64,000 nucleotides of DNA from an uncultured Flavobacteriaceae bacterium (lineage in GTDB: Bacteria > Bacteroidota > Bacteroidia > Flavobacteriales > Flavobacteriaceae). Positions 35,877 to 43,479 of this stretch are shown here, piece by piece. The notes below the pieces were generated by a model. That model searched no databases. It was given only the letters and a program-made list of their open reading frames with translations, and was not told the origin of the DNA. Location: contig CALSUE010000001.1 of NCBI GenBank assembly GCA_943789455.1, positions 127,001-191,000 of the forward strand. The letters run 5' to 3'. The position numbers were made by a program, and so were the translations under genes. Positions within the stretch are counted from its first letter, which is position 1. Each line of letters starts with the position of its first letter.

Positions 35877-35902
35877 AATTTACTATGCATGCATAGTAAA
35901 TT
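35877..35902. promoter_or_regulatory. Palindromic operator 1 for the MarR regulator
   Basis: Perfect 26-base palindrome with core TACTATGCATGCATAGTA, 18 to 43 bases upstream of the MarR start. Perfect symmetry of this length next to a MarR gene is strong evidence for a dimer binding site. Confidence 0.85.
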
Positions 35903-35908
35903 CATAAA

Positions 35909-35926
35909 AATTATGCATGCATAGTA
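35909..35926. promoter_or_regulatory. Palindromic operator 2 for the MarR regulator
   Basis: AATTATGCATGCATAGTA matches operator 1 core at 16 of 18 positions. Centre-to-centre distance is 28 bp. The pair may be bound cooperatively. The rest of 35927-36087 shows only AT-rich sequence. Confidence 0.8.
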
Positions 35927-36087
35927 TTTTTACATAAAAAAATAGACTTAAAAATTTGAATTAAATTTTAAAACTGCGAATTATTGTAAAAGAGCTAAAT
36001 TTTTTTAAATCAATTTAAATACAAAAATTTGTTGTGTATAATGTATATTACAAGCGAATTATATTTATCATAAAATGAAGCAGTATT

Positions 36088-37251
36088 ATGAGTAAGATTT
36101 TAGTGATTGAAGATGAAGCAGCTATTAGGAGAGTCTTAATTAAGATTATTTCTGAAGAGAGTGATTCCTATGTTGTAGAGGAGGCTGAAAACGGCTTAGA
36201 AGGTATTGAAAAATTTAAAGACAATGATTATGACTTGGTTTTATGTGACATAAAGATGCCTAAAATGGATGGAGTAGAGGTGTTAGAAAAAGCAAAAAAA
36301 ATAAAGCCTGAAATTCCATTTGTTATGATTTCTGGCCACGGAGATCTAGACACTGCTGTAAATACAATGCGATTGGGTGCATATGACTATATCTCAAAAC
36401 CACCAGATTTAAATAGATTGCTAAATACAGTTAGAAATGCTTTAGATAGAAAAGTTTTGGTTATTGAAAACAAGCGATTAAAAAAGAAGGTGAGTGAAAA
36501 TTATGAAATGATTGGTGAAAGTGAGGCTATTATTCATATTAAGGAAATGATTGAAAAGGTAGCAGCTACAGATGCTCGTGTTTTAATTACGGGTTCAAAT
36601 GGAACTGGTAAGGAATTAGTAGCGCATTGGTTACATGAAAAGTCTAATCGTTCAAAATCATCTTTAATAGAAGTTAATTGTGCTGCTATACCGTCTGAAC
36701 TAATTGAAAGTGAGCTTTTTGGTCATGTAAAAGGAAGTTTTACAGGAGCAAATAAAGATAGAGCAGGTAAATTTGAAGCCGCAAATCATGGAACTATTTT
36801 TTTAGATGAAATCGGTGATATGAGTTTATCTGCTCAAGCAAAAGTTCTTCGTGCTTTACAAGAAAATAAAATTCAAAGAGTTGGAAGTGATAAAGACATT
36901 AAAGTAAATGTTAGGATTGTTGCGGCAACAAACAAAGATTTAAAGAAAGAAATTGCAGAGGGAAGGTTTAGAGAAGATTTATATCACAGATTAGCTGTTA
37001 TTTTAATTAATGTACCAGCTTTAAACGACAGAAGAAAAGACATTCCTCTATTAATAGAGTATTTCACCCAGAAAATTGCTACAGAGCAAGGTATAGTTAA
37101 AAAAGAATTTTCTTCAGATGCTATAGCTTTATTACAAGACTACGATTGGACGGGCAATATTAGAGAGTTGAGAAATGTGGTGGAAAGGTTAATAATACTC
37201 GGAGAACAAGAGATTTCTCTAGCTGATGTTAAATTATTTGCAAGTAAGTAA
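36088..37251 (+). CDS. Sigma-54-dependent response regulator without a DNA-binding domain
   Basis: 387 residues. An N-terminal receiver domain has phospho-acceptor Asp in LVLCDIKMPKMDG (about residue 54) and Lys in YISKPPD (about 104). It is followed by an AAA+ sigma-54 activator domain: Walker A GSNGTGKE, the sigma-54 loop as GSFTGA, Walker B GTIFLDEIGDMS and the R-finger region GRFREDLYHRL. The protein ends at ISLADVKLFASK, right after the AAA+ lid, with no Fis-type HTH. It thus probably activates from solution or with a partner. No histidine kinase gene is adjacent. Confidence 0.93.
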   Translation: MSKILVIEDEAAIRRVLIKIISEESDSYVVEEAENGLEGIEKFKDNDYDLVLCDIKMPKMDGVEVLEKAKKIKPEIPFVMISGHGDLDTAVNTMRLGAYDYISKPPDLNRLLNTVRNALDRKVLVIENKRLKKKVSENYEMIGESEAIIHIKEMIEKVAATDARVLITGSNGTGKELVAHWLHEKSNRSKSSLIEVNCAAIPSELIESELFGHVKGSFTGANKDRAGKFEAANHGTIFLDEIGDMSLSAQAKVLRALQENKIQRVGSDKDIKVNVRIVAATNKDLKKEIAEGRFREDLYHRLAVILINVPALNDRRKDIPLLIEYFTQKIATEQGIVKKEFSSDAIALLQDYDWTGNIRELRNVVERLIILGEQEISLADVKLFASK

Positions 37252-37345
37252 TTTCAATTTATTTATCTAAACCTAAGCACAAGATTAGCCTAATTACTAA
37301 GTCTTAATATTTTCATTAACTTGTGTTTTTGATTAAATTCTTTTT

Positions 37346-39451
37346 ATGTTAGAAAATAAAATTCATTACAGGACTTGTAATTTATGTGAAGCCATGTGTG
37401 GTTTAAAGATCACCTACAAAGAAAAAAAAGTCATTTCAATTGTAGGTGACAAAAAAGATCCTTTAAGTAAAGGTTATATCTGCCCTAAGTCCCAAGCATT
37501 AAAAGATTTGTATGAAGATTCAGATCGGTTAAAAACACCAATTAAGAGAACAGAAAATGGATGGGAAAAAATTTCTTGGACAGAGGCTTTTGATGAAGTT
37601 GAATATCAAATAAAGAAAATTCAAGAAAAATATGGCAACGATGCAGTTGCTACTTATCAAGGAAATCCAAACGTTCATAATCTAGGAGCAATGTTATATG
37701 GAGGTCCATTTTTAAAAAGTTTAAAAACGAAGCAAAAATATTCTGCTACTTCTGCAGATCAATTACCTCATCATATTGCTTCTTTAAAAATGTTTGGACA
37801 TCAAATGTTAATTCCAATTCCAGACATAGAAAGAACAGATTATTTATTGATATTAGGAGCTAATCCAGGAGCCTCAAATGGAAGTTTATTAACAGCACCA
37901 GGGTTTTCTAAAAAAATAAAAAATATTCAGAAAAGAGGTGGTGAGGTCATAAATATTGATCCAAGATACACCGAGACTTCTAAAATTTCTAGTAATCACT
38001 TTTTTATAAATCCAGGTAAAGATGCTCTTTTATTATTGTCTTTATTACATGTAATTTTTGAGCAAGGAATAGATGAAAAGACACATCTTTCCAATCATTT
38101 AAAAGGTCTAAATGAAATTAAAGAAATTGTTAAAAAATATCCGCCACAAAAAACAGCTTCTATAATTGGGATAGATGATTTTGAGATTCAGAAAATTGCA
38201 AAAGATTTCATAAACTCTGAAACTGCAGTTTGTTATGGAAGAATGGGGGTTTCTACACAAGAATTTGGAGGTATTTGTCAATGGCTAATTAATGTCATAA
38301 ATATTGTTACAAACAATATGGATAAAGTTGGGGGAGCAATGTTTACAAAGCCAGCCATTGATTTGGTATTTATGACAGGGATGCAAGGTAAGGTTGGTAA
38401 TTTTGATAGATATCGAAGTAGAGTTCATGATTTACCAGAGTATTCAGGAGAATTACCTGTAGCTACTCTTGCAGACGAAATGTTAGTAAAAGGTGAGGGG
38501 CAAATTAAAATGTTAATTTCTACTGCAGGAAATCCAGTCTTATCAACACCCAATGGTAAAAAGTTAGAAAAGGCTCTAGAGCAGCTAGACTACATGGTTT
38601 CAATTGATATTTATTTAAATGAAACAAGTAAATATGCAAATATTATATTGCCTTCTACGAATGGATTAGAAACACTACATTATGATTTGGTTTTTCACCA
38701 GTTAGCTATTAGAAATACTGCAAAACTATCTGAAGTTTTATTTGAGAAAGATGAAAATCAAAAACATGATTGGCAAATACTCAACGAATTAACTGAAAGA
38801 ATAACAGGAAATAAGAATTCTTTAACACCAGAAAAGATGTTAGATAGTATGTTTCAATTCTCTTCATATAAAGATGCAAATTTGTCTGTAAAAAAGTTAA
38901 AAGATAATCCTAGTGGTCTAGATTTAGGGGCTTTACAGCCACACTTAACGAAAAGAATTTTCACTACAGATAAAAAAATTAATATTTCACCAAAATTTTT
39001 TATTGATGATTTAAAAAGATTAGATCAAGAGTTGTTTTATGTTGTAGATGAAGATAAAATTAACTACCCTTTTGCTTTGATAGGGAGAAGGCATTTAAGA
39101 AATAATAATTCTTGGATGCATAATTCTGAGTTGCTAATGAAAGGCAAAAATAGATGTACTGTACTTATGAGCTCCAAAGACGCAAATAATCTTTCAATAA
39201 CAAATCACCAACAAATTAGAATAATATCTAATGTGGGTAGTATAGAATTGCCAGTTGAAATTAGTGATGAAATGAAGGAGGGTGTATTAAGTATTCCACA
39301 TGGTTTTGGACACAATAGAGAGGGAACTAAAATAAAATTAGCAGAAGAAAATGCTGGAGAAAGTATTAATGATTTAACCGATGATCATAAGATAGATAGG
39401 CTTACGGGTAATGCTAATTTTAGTGGCACTAGAGTAAAAGTAAGATTATAA
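37346..39451 (+). CDS. Molybdopterin-dependent oxidoreductase (formate dehydrogenase/BisC-like)
   Basis: 701 residues. N-terminal [4Fe-4S] motif CNLCEAMC followed by YICPKSQ, then molybdopterin oxidoreductase and dinucleotide-binding domains (GANPGASNG, AGNPVLSTPNGK, C-terminal IGRRHLRNNNSWMHN and IPHGFGHNREG). At the position where many relatives have Cys, SeCys or Ser on the metal, the sequence reads ATSADQLPHH, so the ligand may be Asp. No signal peptide, so cytoplasmic. No partner subunits are nearby. Substrate unknown. Confidence 0.88.
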   Translation: MLENKIHYRTCNLCEAMCGLKITYKEKKVISIVGDKKDPLSKGYICPKSQALKDLYEDSDRLKTPIKRTENGWEKISWTEAFDEVEYQIKKIQEKYGNDAVATYQGNPNVHNLGAMLYGGPFLKSLKTKQKYSATSADQLPHHIASLKMFGHQMLIPIPDIERTDYLLILGANPGASNGSLLTAPGFSKKIKNIQKRGGEVINIDPRYTETSKISSNHFFINPGKDALLLLSLLHVIFEQGIDEKTHLSNHLKGLNEIKEIVKKYPPQKTASIIGIDDFEIQKIAKDFINSETAVCYGRMGVSTQEFGGICQWLINVINIVTNNMDKVGGAMFTKPAIDLVFMTGMQGKVGNFDRYRSRVHDLPEYSGELPVATLADEMLVKGEGQIKMLISTAGNPVLSTPNGKKLEKALEQLDYMVSIDIYLNETSKYANIILPSTNGLETLHYDLVFHQLAIRNTAKLSEVLFEKDENQKHDWQILNELTERITGNKNSLTPEKMLDSMFQFSSYKDANLSVKKLKDNPSGLDLGALQPHLTKRIFTTDKKINISPKFFIDDLKRLDQELFYVVDEDKINYPFALIGRRHLRNNNSWMHNSELLMKGKNRCTVLMSSKDANNLSITNHQQIRIISNVGSIELPVEISDEMKEGVLSIPHGFGHNREGTKIKLAEENAGESINDLTDDHKIDRLTGNANFSGTRVKVRL

Positions 39452-39490
39452 AAAAAGCTCTTTGAAATTAGATTTCAAAGAGCTTTAAAT
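39451..39490. terminator. Bidirectional terminator between the oxidoreductase and katG
   Basis: 15-bp stem AAAGCTCTTTGAAAT/ATTTCAAAGAGCTTT with a 3-base loop between converging genes. The A/T flanks allow use on both strands. Confidence 0.9.
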
Positions 39491-39496
39491 TTTAGT

Positions 39497-41695
39497 TTAC
39501 GCTAAATCAAAACGATCTAAGTTCATTACTTTAGTCCATGCAGCTACAAAATCATTTACAAAACGCTCCTCACCATCATCTGAGGCATAAACTTCACAAA
39601 CGGCTCTAAGTTCTGTGTTAGATCCAAATATTAAATCTGCACGAGTTCCAGTAAAGTGAATTTTACCTGTGTTACGATCTTTTCCTTCAAACAATGTATC
39701 GTCTGAAGAGGTTGCACTCCATGTATAAGATAGATCTAAAACATTTTTAAAGAAATCATTGGTCAATTTCCCAGCGTTTTCTGTAAAAACTCCATGATTA
39801 GAGTTGTCATAATTAGCTCCTAATACTCGTAATCCTCCCACAAGAGCAGTCATTTCAGGAATGGAAAGCGTAAGTAGATTAGCTCTATCTATTAATAAGT
39901 TTTCAGCTGCAATATTTAACCCAGATTTCATATAATTTCTAAACCCGTCTGCTAAAGGCTCTAAATGACTGAAAGATTCTACATCAGTTTGTTCTTGTGA
40001 AGCGTCTCCTCTTCCTCCAATAAAGTCTAGAGAAATATTTCGACCAGCATCTTTAGCGGCTTTTTCAATTCCAGTATTACCGCCTAAAATTATAAGATCT
40101 GCTATAGAAACTTCTTTACTAAATTTTTGCTGAATTTCTTTATATGCATCTAAAACTTTATTTAGTTCATAAGGATTGTTTACAGCCCAACTTCTTTGTG
40201 GCTCTAAACAAATTCTACCTCCATTTGCACCACCTCTTTTGTCTGATCCTCTGAAGGTTGATGCAGAAGCCCATGCTGTTGTAACTAATTGAGCAGTGGT
40301 TAAATTAGCTTCTGAAATTAATTCTTTCAAATTTTTAAAATCTGAATCACTTAAAGAATAGTTAACTTTCGGAATAGGGTCTTGCCAAACTAACTCTTCC
40401 TGAGGAACTTCAGGGCCTAGATATCGTTGAATAGGTCCCATATCCCTGTGTGTTAATTTAAACCAAGCTCTGGCAAAAGCGTCTTCGAAAGCTTTGTGGT
40501 CTTTATGAAAACGTTTAGAAATTTCTAAATAACTAGGATCCATCTTTAAAGCCATATCTGCAGTAGACATCATTAAAGCTTGAGTACCATTTGCATCTCC
40601 AGCTTTTGGAGCTTTTTTTGCATTAGAGTCTTTAGTTGGAGTCCATTGGTGAGCTCCAGCAGGGCTTTTTGTTAGTTCCCAATCGTAATTTAATAAAACT
40701 TCAAAATATTCGTGATCCCATTGTGTTGGATTAGGAGTCCAAGCACCCTCTAAACCACTTGTAATAGTATCATCTAGGACACCACTCTGATAAGTGTTTT
40801 TCCACCCTGTGCTCATTTCTTGAATAGAAGCTCCATGTGGTTCTGCACCTACATATGTATCAGGGTCAGCTGCACCATGAGCTTTACCAAAAGTATGGCC
40901 ACCTGCAACTAAGGCTACAGTTTCTTCATCATTCATTGCCATCCTTCCAAAAGTAACTCTAATATCATGAGCTGATTTTAGTGGATCTGGAACACCATTT
41001 GGTCCTTCGGGGTTTACATAAATTAATCCCATGTGCACAGCACCCAAATGACCTTCTAAGTCTCCGTCACTAGTATCATATCTATCGTCATTATCTAGCC
41101 ATCCAGTTTCAGAACCCCAATAAATATCTTGTTCTGGCTCCCAGACATCTTCTCTTCCGCCCGCAAATCCAAAAGTTTTAAAACCCATAGACTCCAAAGC
41201 ACAATTTCCTGCTAAAACCATTAGGTCTGCCCAAGAAATTTTATTTCCATATTTCTTTTTAACTGGCCATAATAGTAAGCGAGCCTTATCAAGATTCCCA
41301 TTGTCTGGCCAACTATTAAGTGGAGCAAAACGATGTGTTCCCGAAGAAGCGCCACCTCGACCATCACCAACCCTGTAGGTTCCTGCACTATGCCAAGCCA
41401 TACGAATCATAAAAGGACCGTAATGACCATAATCTGCAGGCCACCAATCTTGTGAGTCTGTCATTAAATTGACAACATCTTGTTTTAATTCATTGTAATT
41501 AATACTATTGAATGCTTGAGAATAATCAAAATCTTCTCCCATAGGATTTGATTTTGATGCATTTTGACGTAAAATATTTAACTTTAATTCATTTGGCCAC
41601 CAATCTCTATTACTTGTTCCGGCACCAGCGGTCTTCTTTTGAGCGCCACTCATAAATGGACATTTATTGATGTCTCCAGTGTTGTTGTGTTCCAT
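39497..41695 (-). CDS. katG: Catalase-peroxidase
   Basis: Bifunctional haem enzyme that removes hydrogen peroxide. 732 residues, full length. The distal-side motif [13 protein letters not shown] contains the catalytic Arg, Trp and His; [12 protein letters not shown] contributes the Tyr of the Met-Tyr-Trp adduct; the proximal motif is [14 protein letters not shown]. The second, inactive peroxidase domain follows (about 420-732). No signal peptide. Single-gene transcript with a terminator after it and a -7-like element before it. Confidence 0.98.
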   Translation of the reverse strand: MEHNNTGDINKCPFMSGAQKKTAGAGTSNRDWWPNELKLNILRQNASKSNPMGEDFDYSQAFNSINYNELKQDVVNLMTDSQDWWPADYGHYGPFMIRMAWHSAGTYRVGDGRGGASSGTHRFAPLNSWPDNGNLDKARLLLWPVKKKYGNKISWADLMVLAGNCALESMGFKTFGFAGGREDVWEPEQDIYWGSETGWLDNDDRYDTSDGDLEGHLGAVHMGLIYVNPEGPNGVPDPLKSAHDIRVTFGRMAMNDEETVALVAGGHTFGKAHGAADPDTYVGAEPHGASIQEMSTGWKNTYQSGVLDDTITSGLEGAWTPNPTQWDHEYFEVLLNYDWELTKSPAGAHQWTPTKDSNAKKAPKAGDANGTQALMMSTADMALKMDPSYLEISKRFHKDHKAFEDAFARAWFKLTHRDMGPIQRYLGPEVPQEELVWQDPIPKVNYSLSDSDFKNLKELISEANLTTAQLVTTAWASASTFRGSDKRGGANGGRICLEPQRSWAVNNPYELNKVLDAYKEIQQKFSKEVSIADLIILGGNTGIEKAAKDAGRNISLDFIGGRGDASQEQTDVESFSHLEPLADGFRNYMKSGLNIAAENLLIDRANLLTLSIPEMTALVGGLRVLGANYDNSNHGVFTENAGKLTNDFFKNVLDLSYTWSATSSDDTLFEGKDRNTGKIHFTGTRADLIFGSNTELRAVCEVYASDDGEERFVNDFVAAWTKVMNLDRFDLA

Positions 41696-41727
41696 GGTTT
41701 TTAATAATTTTCTTTATATAAGGAATT

Positions 41728-41735
41728 CAAATTTA
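41728..41735 (-). promoter_or_regulatory. Candidate -7 element of katG
   Basis: Minus strand TAAATTTG matches TAnnTTTG, 32 bases upstream of the katG ATG. No OxyR or PerR box is evident to me in the region up to 41836. Confidence 0.4.
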
Positions 41736-41836
41736 CGGACAATCTTTTAATAATTTTTATCTATATTTCCTATTTAATTATAGTTTGTGACTATTGCTTT
41801 AAAACAATAAAAAATTAGCTATAACTTTAGGTTTTT

Positions 41837-41980
41837 TTAACTATTCATTTTTTTAATAATTTCTTTTAAACGCAATTTCTGTTGTTTTTTTTGCTCAGTA
41901 ATTTTTGAAACCTTTTGTTTAATTAGTTTAGTGTGCTTCGCCTTATTTACTGTATTTTTTGCTTTTCCTTTTTTAGGCAT
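41837..41980 (-). CDS. Tiny Lys-rich basic protein (not in ORF track)
   Basis: 47 residues starting MPKKGKAKNTVNKAKHTKLI and ending KEIIKKMNS, about one third Lys and Arg. It looks like a nucleic-acid-binding peptide, similar in character to small ribosome-associated or histone-like proteins, and I think related proteins occur in other Flavobacteria, though I cannot verify it. ATG start; stands alone between katG and the exonuclease gene. The overlapping plus-strand ORF 41931-42125 looks spurious. Confidence 0.6.
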   Translation of the reverse strand: MPKKGKAKNTVNKAKHTKLIKQKVSKITEQKKQQKLRLKEIIKKMNS

Positions 41981-42142
41981 TTGGTATATTTTTGACTATT
42001 TCAGTGCTATTTTGTTGAATATCTTTGAGGTTTTAGATGATTGTATTCTCCTCCAATTTTTATTCATAAAAAGATGTATAATTTTTAGATATTTTTACTT
42101 AAAATTCTTTACTTTTAAGGGATAAAAATAACCTTTTTATTT

Positions 42143-42970
42143 ATGGAATTAAAGTTGTTAAAACCCATTGTTTTTTTTGATTTAGAAACTACTGGAATTA
42201 ATATAGGAAACGATAGAATTGTTGAGATTTCTATGCTTAAAATCTTTCCTAACGGAAATAAAGAAAGCAATACATGGTTGGTGAATCCAGAAATAGAAAT
42301 TCCAGCTGAAACCAGTGCAATTCATGGGATTACCAATGAAAGAGTAGTTACAGAACCAACATTTAAAGAATTAGCACAGACGGTTTATGATATGATTTCT
42401 GATGCTGATTTGGCAGGCTTTAACTCCAATCGTTTCGATATCCCATTATTAGCTGAAGAATTCTTGAGAGCAGGGTTAGATTTTGATATGAAGGATAGAA
42501 AGGCGATAGATGTACAAGTAATTTTTCATAAAAAAGAGCAGAGGACACTTAGCGCTGGTTATAAATTCTACTGTGATAAAATATTAGAGGACGCGCATTC
42601 TGCCGAAGCAGATACTAAAGCAACTTATGAGATACTTAAGGCTCAGCTTGATAGATATGATGATATCGAAAATTCTGTAGAAGCTTTAAGTACCTTCTCT
42701 ACGCATTCTAAAAGAGCAGATTTTGCTGGATTTATCTTATTTAATGAAGAGGAACAAGAAATTTTTTCTTTTGGAAAATATAAAGGAAGAACAGTAGAAG
42801 ATGTTTTTAAAGAGAACCCAGGGTACAATGCTTGGATTCAAAATGCAGATTTTCCATTGTATACCAAAAAAGTGTTAAAAGCAATTAAAGAAAGAATGTC
42901 TGTTTCTAAAAAAGGAATGTCTGATTCAGACAAACTTCAAGCATTACAGCAGAAATTTAATTTACGTTAA
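42143..42970 (+). CDS. DnaQ-like 3'-5' exonuclease
   Basis: 275 residues. DEDDh exonuclease domain (1 to about 175): FFDLETTGI (Asp, Glu), AIHGIT, GFNSNRFDIPLL (Asp) and AHSAEADTKATYE (His, Asp). A C-terminal part (about 205-250) contains FSFGKYKGRTVEDVFKENPGYNAWI, a short domain seen after exonucleases in Bacteroidota. It may be a repair or proofreading nuclease. The next gene begins 5 bases downstream. Confidence 0.92.
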   Translation: MELKLLKPIVFFDLETTGINIGNDRIVEISMLKIFPNGNKESNTWLVNPEIEIPAETSAIHGITNERVVTEPTFKELAQTVYDMISDADLAGFNSNRFDIPLLAEEFLRAGLDFDMKDRKAIDVQVIFHKKEQRTLSAGYKFYCDKILEDAHSAEADTKATYEILKAQLDRYDDIENSVEALSTFSTHSKRADFAGFILFNEEEQEIFSFGKYKGRTVEDVFKENPGYNAWIQNADFPLYTKKVLKAIKERMSVSKKGMSDSDKLQALQQKFNLR

Positions 42971-42975
42971 AAAAT

Positions 42976-43464
42976 ATGTTTGTAAAGTTCGAAAATTTAC
43001 CAATGCATTCAAGAGTTTGGATTTATCAATCTGACAGAAAGTTTACAACTCAAGAAGAAGAGTTTATTTCAGAAAAAGCAATTTTATTTATAGATCAATG
43101 GACTAAACATGGTGCTGACTTACAGGGTTCTTTTGAAATTAAATACAATCAGTTTTTAGTATTGGCTGTAGATGAGGGTTTTAATAATGTTTCTGGTTGT
43201 TCTATAGATTCTTCTGTTCGTTTTGTTCAAGAAATAGAGAAATCATTAAGGGTAGACATGATGAATAAAATGAATATATCCTATAGAGAAGGGGAGTCCA
43301 TTAATAGTGTTAAAATGACTATTTTTAAAGAATATGTTAAAACACAAAAGATAACTTCAAAAACTATTGTTTTTAATAATATGGTTTCAACAAAACAAGA
43401 TTTAAAAACTCTTTGGGAGGTTCCTCTGATAAAAAGTTGGCACAAACGCTTTTTAGTTTCTTAA
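42976..43464 (+). CDS. Conserved hypothetical protein of Bacteroidota
   Basis: 162 residues, starting MFVKFENLPMHSRVWIYQSDRKFT. I recognise this start from a widespread Bacteroidota family that is often mislabelled ABC transporter ATPase; no Walker motifs are present, so that label is not supported. No signal peptide or membrane helix. Probably cotranscribed with the exonuclease and the GH3 gene. Function unknown. Confidence 0.75.
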   Translation: MFVKFENLPMHSRVWIYQSDRKFTTQEEEFISEKAILFIDQWTKHGADLQGSFEIKYNQFLVLAVDEGFNNVSGCSIDSSVRFVQEIEKSLRVDMMNKMNISYREGESINSVKMTIFKEYVKTQKITSKTIVFNNMVSTKQDLKTLWEVPLIKSWHKRFLVS

Positions 43465-43479
43465 AACTATATCTCATTT

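Noticed and set aside
41931-42125. Plus-strand 64-residue ORF before the exonuclease gene
   Set aside because: Phe/Ile-rich random-looking translation, opposite the small basic protein and the AT-rich upstream region; no family pattern.
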